Shown: positions 14,752 through 17,741 of the stretch, piece by piece
Position numbering within the stretch: position 1 is the first letter of the stretch
Layout of the letters: every line of letters begins with the position of its first letter
DNA from: an uncultured Hyphomicrobiales bacterium
GTDB taxonomy: Bacteria; Pseudomonadota; Alphaproteobacteria; Rhizobiales; Aestuariivirgaceae
DNA: 17,741 bases
NCBI GenBank assembly: GCA_903930095.1
Contig: CAIYXE010000662.1
Coordinates: 1-17,741 of the forward strand
Reading direction: 5' to 3'
Notes under the pieces: generated by a model
The model's input: only the letters and a program-made list of their open reading frames with translations
What the model was told of the DNA's origin: nothing
Databases searched by the model: none
Program-made: the position numbers and the translations under genes

Positions 14752-15192
14752 ATGCTGCCCCCCAGCCAGACGCTTTATTACGAAGATCTCGCACTCGGCA
14801 TGACCGAGACCTACGTGAAGGAGGTGAAGTCCTCCGACGTGGTGGGCTTTGCCGAAATCTCTGGCGACCGGAACCCGATCCACCTTTCCGAGCATTTCGC
14901 CGCGCGCACCCCCTTCGGCGGGCGAATCGCCCATGGCCTCTATACCGCGAGCCTGATTTCCGCGGTGATCGGCACCAGGCTGCCGGGTCCGGGCGCCGTC
15001 TACCTGTCGCAGACCCTGAACTTCAAGGCGCCGGTACGCATCGGCGACATGGTGGAGGCGAGCGTCGAGGTCGTCGAACTCGTCGAGAAGGGCCGCCGGG
15101 TGAAGCTCGCCTGCCGTTGCCATGTGGGTGAAACCCTGGTGCTGGAAGGCGAAGCCCTGGTCAAGGTGCCGGGCAAGCCCGAGGGATATTGA
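14752..15192 (+). CDS. MaoC-like (R)-specific enoyl-CoA hydratase
   Basis: 146-residue single hot-dog-fold hydratase of the MaoC/PhaJ type. It would add water across a trans-2-enoyl-CoA to give an (R)-3-hydroxyacyl-CoA. The hydratase-2 motif is intact: FAEISGDRNPIHLSEHFA (33-50) with the catalytic pair Asp39 and His44, followed by FGGRIAHGLYTASLIS. The substrate could be a polyhydroxyalkanoate precursor or another acyl-CoA. The ATG has only a weak AGG-type site. The gene follows the small membrane protein after 17 bases and precedes the fucU-like gene by 51 bases; the neighbours give no metabolic clue. Confidence 0.88.
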   Translation: MLPPSQTLYYEDLALGMTETYVKEVKSSDVVGFAEISGDRNPIHLSEHFAARTPFGGRIAHGLYTASLISAVIGTRLPGPGAVYLSQTLNFKAPVRIGDMVEASVEVVELVEKGRRVKLACRCHVGETLVLEGEALVKVPGKPEGY

Positions 15193-15243
15193 CTCCTGCC
15201 GCGGCCTCTCTAGCCTCGCCTCAAAATCCTCGGGAGGACTTCA

Positions 15244-15696
15244 ATGCTGCGCAACTTCGACAACCGCCTCAACGCGGACGTGATCCGCTGTCTCCGCGCC
15301 ATGGGGCATGGCGACGACCTCGTCATTTGCGATACGAATTTTCCCGCTGACCAGGTGGCGCGCCAGACCGTGACGGGCAAGCTTCTGCGCATGGACAACC
15401 TGACGGCCGCGGAAGCGATCGATGCCATCCTCTCCGTCCTCCCGCTCGACAGCTTCGTGGACAAGCCCGCCTCGCGCATGGAGATCGTGGGCAAGCCCGG
15501 CGACGTGCCGCCCGTCCAGGCGGAGGTTCAGGCGGTGATCGACAAGTGGGAGGGCAAGCCCTGGCCCATGGGCTCGATCGAGCGCTTCGCCTTCTATGAC
15601 GCAGCGCGCAAATCCTATGCGGTGATCGTGACGGGCGAGACGCGCTTCTATGGCTGCTTCATCCTCAAAAAGGGCGTGATCCCGCCCAAGGGCTGA
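15244..15696 (+). CDS. RbsD/FucU family sugar mutarotase
   Basis: 150-residue protein of the RbsD/FucU family, which interconverts sugar anomers. It fits FucU better than RbsD: the opening MLRNFDNRLNADVIRCLRAM leads to GHGDDLVICDTNFPA (21-35) with His22, Asp24 and Asp30, and the end FYGCFILKKGV (about 136-146) closely follows FucU. E. coli FucU is a fucose mutarotase of 140 residues. ATG 15244 has a strong GGGAGGA site. The kinase gene starts two bases after the stop, so the pair is one operon and the sugar passed on is probably the same. No transporter or isomerase gene is in view. Confidence 0.88.
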   Translation: MLRNFDNRLNADVIRCLRAMGHGDDLVICDTNFPADQVARQTVTGKLLRMDNLTAAEAIDAILSVLPLDSFVDKPASRMEIVGKPGDVPPVQAEVQAVIDKWEGKPWPMGSIERFAFYDAARKSYAVIVTGETRFYGCFILKKGVIPPKG

Positions 15697-15698
15697 TC

Positions 15699-16622
15699 AT
15701 GATGAAGCAGGGCATTGCCATTCTCGGCATCTTCGTCGCCGACCTCGCGTTCCGTGCCGGACGCCAGCCCGCCATGGGCGAGACGCTGATGGGTTCGGGC
15801 TTCAAGATGGGGCCGGGCGGCAAGGGCTCGAACCAGGCGGTGGCGGCAGCACGCGCGGGAGCACGCGTCAGCTTCATCTCGCGATTGGGCAAGGATGCCT
15901 TCGGCGACATCGCACTTGCCACCTGGAAGGCGGAAGGCATCATCCCGCGCGTGGCGCTGACGGCAGGTGAGCCCACGGGTGCGGCCTACATCTTCGTGAG
16001 CGACGAGACGGGCGAAAATGCCATCATCGTGGTGCCCGGTGCGGCGGGCGGCATCAGCGCCGATGACCTGGAGCGCGAGCGTGAGGCAATCGAGAGCGCG
16101 CGCGTCTTCGTCACCCAGCTCGAGCAGCCGGTGGAAGCTGCGCTGCGCGGGCTTGAGATCGCCAGGGCGTCCGGCGCGGTCACGATCCTCAATCCCGCCC
16201 CGGCCGCGTCCGTGCCGGACAGGCTCCATGCGCTTTGCGACTACGTGATCCCCAACGAGACGGAAGCCGCAGATCTGACCGGGATCACGGTCACCGGAAT
16301 CGCGGAGGCGAGGCAGGCGGGCGATGCGCTGCTGGCAAAGGGGGCGGGCACCGCCATCATCACGCTGGGCGCCAAAGGCGCACTTTTCCACACCAAGGCG
16401 CAGTCGGTGATGATCGACGCCTTCCATGCCGGTCAGGTGGTTGAGACGGCCGGCGCGGGCGACAGCTTCGTGGGCGCCTTCGCGGCAGGCCTCGCCGAGG
16501 GCATGGACCCGGTTGCGGCAGCCCGCTTCGGATGTGCGGCGGCGGCAATTTCAGTCACACGGCCCGGCACGGCACCCGCCATGCCGAAACGTGCTGAAAT
16601 CACGGCGCTGGCCGGGAACTAG
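15699..16622 (+). CDS. Ribokinase-like PfkB family carbohydrate kinase
   Basis: 307-residue kinase that phosphorylates a sugar with ATP in the cytoplasm. The PfkB pattern is complete: GPGGKGSNQAVAAARAGA (38-55) for sugar binding, LEQP 141-144, NPAPA 165-169, N186-E187, and the C-terminal signature ETAGAGDSFVGAF (249-261) with catalytic base Asp255. These match ribokinase most closely. The first strand is ILGIFVADLAF in place of the common VxGSxNxD of RbsK, so the substrate may not be ribose. ATG 15699 follows AAGGG from the end of fucU. Its TAG stop overlaps the stop codon of the convergent gene within CTAG. Confidence 0.88.
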   Translation: MMKQGIAILGIFVADLAFRAGRQPAMGETLMGSGFKMGPGGKGSNQAVAAARAGARVSFISRLGKDAFGDIALATWKAEGIIPRVALTAGEPTGAAYIFVSDETGENAIIVVPGAAGGISADDLEREREAIESARVFVTQLEQPVEAALRGLEIARASGAVTILNPAPAASVPDRLHALCDYVIPNETEAADLTGITVTGIAEARQAGDALLAKGAGTAIITLGAKGALFHTKAQSVMIDAFHAGQVVETAGAGDSFVGAFAAGLAEGMDPVAAARFGCAAAAISVTRPGTAPAMPKRAEITALAGN

Positions 16623-17206
16623 GCCAGCGCCTGGCGCAGGATCGCGCGCTCATCCTCGTCGAAGCGGAGGGCCATGGTGGGCTGGTGGGTCTGCAGGCGG
16701 TCGGCGGCGATGTCGCAGGCGGTGAGGAAAGCCCCGATATCGCCCGCGGCCAGCAGCTTCAGGCCAGAACCGAGCAACCTTTCGCTGCCGCAAAGCGATG
16801 CGAGATGGCCGGCCAGGTAGCCAGCATCCGCGATGCCCTCTTCAGCACGCAACATGGCGCGGGAAGTCCGAAGCGACCCTGTGCGCGGTGAGAAGCGCAG
16901 CGCCGCGATTTCCTCCGCCAGGGCGGAAGGCGCATCATGGGCAAGGACTGCGCAAAGGCTGGCCATGCCGTTTTCCGCATCGACGCCATGTTTCAGCGCC
17001 TGATGACGGGCGAAGCCCGCGAGGTAACCCGCCACGAAGGGGCGCAGTCCCGGCGCGATGGCCGGGCTGCCAGCCACTGCGGCAAGGGCGATCAAGGACG
17101 CCTTGCGCAGCACCGCCTCGCGCGCGTCCTGCCCCTCCTCCACGGCAATAACCGCCAGCCGCACAGGCGGCTTGCGGCGGTTCATGTTGATGTCACGCCA
17201 GCCCAT
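16619..17206 (-). CDS. Alanine-rich protein, function not recognised
   Basis: 195-residue protein rich in alanine and leucine, predicted mostly helical. I do not recognise its family. It has no signal peptide; the segment ASLIALAAVAGSPAIAPGLRPFVAGYLAGFA (about 36-66, in parts ASLIALAAVAG and PFVAGYLAGFA) is apolar but broken by proline, so a soluble helical bundle is more likely than a membrane protein. A basic head (MNRRKPPVRLAVIAVEEGQD) precedes it. ATG 17206 and ATG 17185 are both possible, neither with a strong ribosome binding site. High third-position GC and an unbroken frame support it as a real gene. It converges on the kinase gene with a four-base stop overlap. Confidence 0.65.
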   Translation of the reverse strand: MGWRDINMNRRKPPVRLAVIAVEEGQDAREAVLRKASLIALAAVAGSPAIAPGLRPFVAGYLAGFARHQALKHGVDAENGMASLCAVLAHDAPSALAEEIAALRFSPRTGSLRTSRAMLRAEEGIADAGYLAGHLASLCGSERLLGSGLKLLAAGDIGAFLTACDIAADRLQTHQPTMALRFDEDERAILRQALA

Positions 17207-17215
17207 GGCTACCAG

Positions 17216-17245
17216 TCTAGATCATGATCCGAAAAAGCGGGAGCC
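17216..17245. repeat. Degenerate rhizobial intergenic repeat
   Basis: The stretch contains the palindrome GATCATGATC (17220-17229) followed by CGAAAAAGCGGGAGCC. It resembles the very common rhizobial intergenic element of the form atcatgatccgaaaagtgggaacc, whose second half normally folds back on the first; here that half has decayed. The assignment rests on memory of that consensus. Confidence 0.4.
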
Positions 17246-17351
17246 CTATCGGTGAAGGGAAGTCTTGCCACCAGGATTGCGCCGTCAATTCGCACTGGCA
17301 TCACGGGAAAGCCATGCCTATGGTGAGCCCGCGAATGCGGAATGATCTCTC

Positions 17352-17741
17352 GTGCAGCAACGCCAGAACATAATCCAGCTCGACCTGCGGTGCGGCGGCT
17401 ACCGCGTCAGGCTGATGTCACCCCAGCTCGTGTCAGACGACTGGGCACGCTGGCTGGCCGATCCCCGCATCATGCTGCCGCGCGGGTTGATGCCCAGGCG
17501 CGCGAGTAGGGAACAACTGACCCAATACGTCAGGCGGATGCACGCCAATCAACGGGCGATCATCGGCATCTTCGATGCGGAGTCTGGCAGGCACCTAGGT
17601 GTGCTGGAGATGACCTTTGACCGTCAGCATCTGATTGCCATGGTCGAACTCATGGTCGACACGCATAGGGAAAGCCTGACCCGCGTGGCAGGCGAGGTAT
17701 TTGCCTGCCTCTTGCCCCGCATCTCGCGCAAGTTCGCGATC
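17352..17741 (+). CDS. GNAT-like N-acetyltransferase, 5' part only
   Basis: Open frame of 130 codons that runs off the window. The start is taken as GTG 17352 because a TGA in the same frame lies at 17343; ATG 17415 is an alternative. The protein opens YRVRLMSPQLVSDDWARWLADP (residues 18-39, in parts YRVRLMSPQL and DDWARWLADP), typical of the GNAT first strand and helix. It continues with IIGIFDAESGRHLGVLEMTFD and a VELMVDTHRE strand, which fit the central GNAT sheet. The acetyl-CoA binding motif would lie at or past the edge. Substrate unknown. It is divergent from the alanine-rich gene across 145 bases holding the degenerate repeat. Confidence 0.65.
   Translation, partial: MQQRQNIIQLDLRCGGYRVRLMSPQLVSDDWARWLADPRIMLPRGLMPRRASREQLTQYVRRMHANQRAIIGIFDAESGRHLGVLEMTFDRQHLIAMVELMVDTHRESLTRVAGEVFACLLPRISRKFAI

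Noticed and set aside
1..17741. Search for defence systems, mobile elements, CRISPR arrays, tRNA or rRNA genes
   Set aside because: No transposase, integrase, nuclease, phage gene, regularly spaced repeat or tRNA-like cloverleaf was noticed; the genes are core or conserved chromosomal types.

Overview
The window reads as an ordinary chromosomal segment of a GC-rich alphaproteobacterium, most likely a member of the Hyphomicrobiales (Rhizobiales). The evidence is a GapR (DUF2312) gene, a DUF1036 gene fused by overlap to pyruvate kinase, a cysteine-free alphaproteobacterial type L36 (rpmJ), consensus-like CtrA boxes, and a degenerate copy of the intergenic 'atcatgatccgaaaa' repeat common in rhizobia. 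I see no tRNA, rRNA, CRISPR array, insertion sequence or phage gene. Nearly every base is in, or next to, a recognisable gene.

Layout. (1) 1-3710, minus strand: a P1B-type metal ATPase, closest by motifs to the P1B-5 group, followed by oligopeptidase F. (2) 3985-10125, plus strand: an NtrC-family sigma-54 response regulator, then a cell-wall block of an L,D-transpeptidase (YcbB/LdtD type), a DUF882/M15 endopeptidase-like protein (MepK/YcbK type) with a long disordered tail, and an Amidase_3 N-acetylmuramoyl-L-alanine amidase. (3) 10135-11503, minus strand: N-formylglutamate amidohydrolase, a DUF1244 protein and GapR. (4) 11650-13514, plus strand: a secreted DUF1036 protein translationally coupled to pyruvate kinase. 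(5) 13523-14397, minus strand: rpmJ with its own promoter and terminator, then an exported TPR protein. (6) 14519-16622, plus strand: a small two-helix membrane protein, a MaoC-type hydratase, a FucU-like mutarotase and a ribokinase-like kinase. (7) 16619-17206, minus strand: an unrecognised alanine-rich protein. (8) 17352-end, plus strand: the start of a GNAT-like protein cut by the window edge.

How the genes work together. The clearest functional unit is the cell-wall block: the transpeptidase makes 3-3 cross-links, the DUF882 protein is of the family that cleaves them, and the amidase removes stem peptides. A perfect TTAA-N7-TTAA CtrA box precedes the DUF882 gene, and a one-mismatch version precedes the response regulator gene. 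Together they suggest cell-cycle control of wall remodelling. FucU and the ribokinase-like gene form a probable two-gene sugar salvage unit with no transporter in view. I did not find a convincing new multi-gene system; the most interesting signals are regulatory (CtrA boxes, a hairpin over the pepF ribosome binding site) and the unusual domain make-up of the ATPase and the DUF882 protein.
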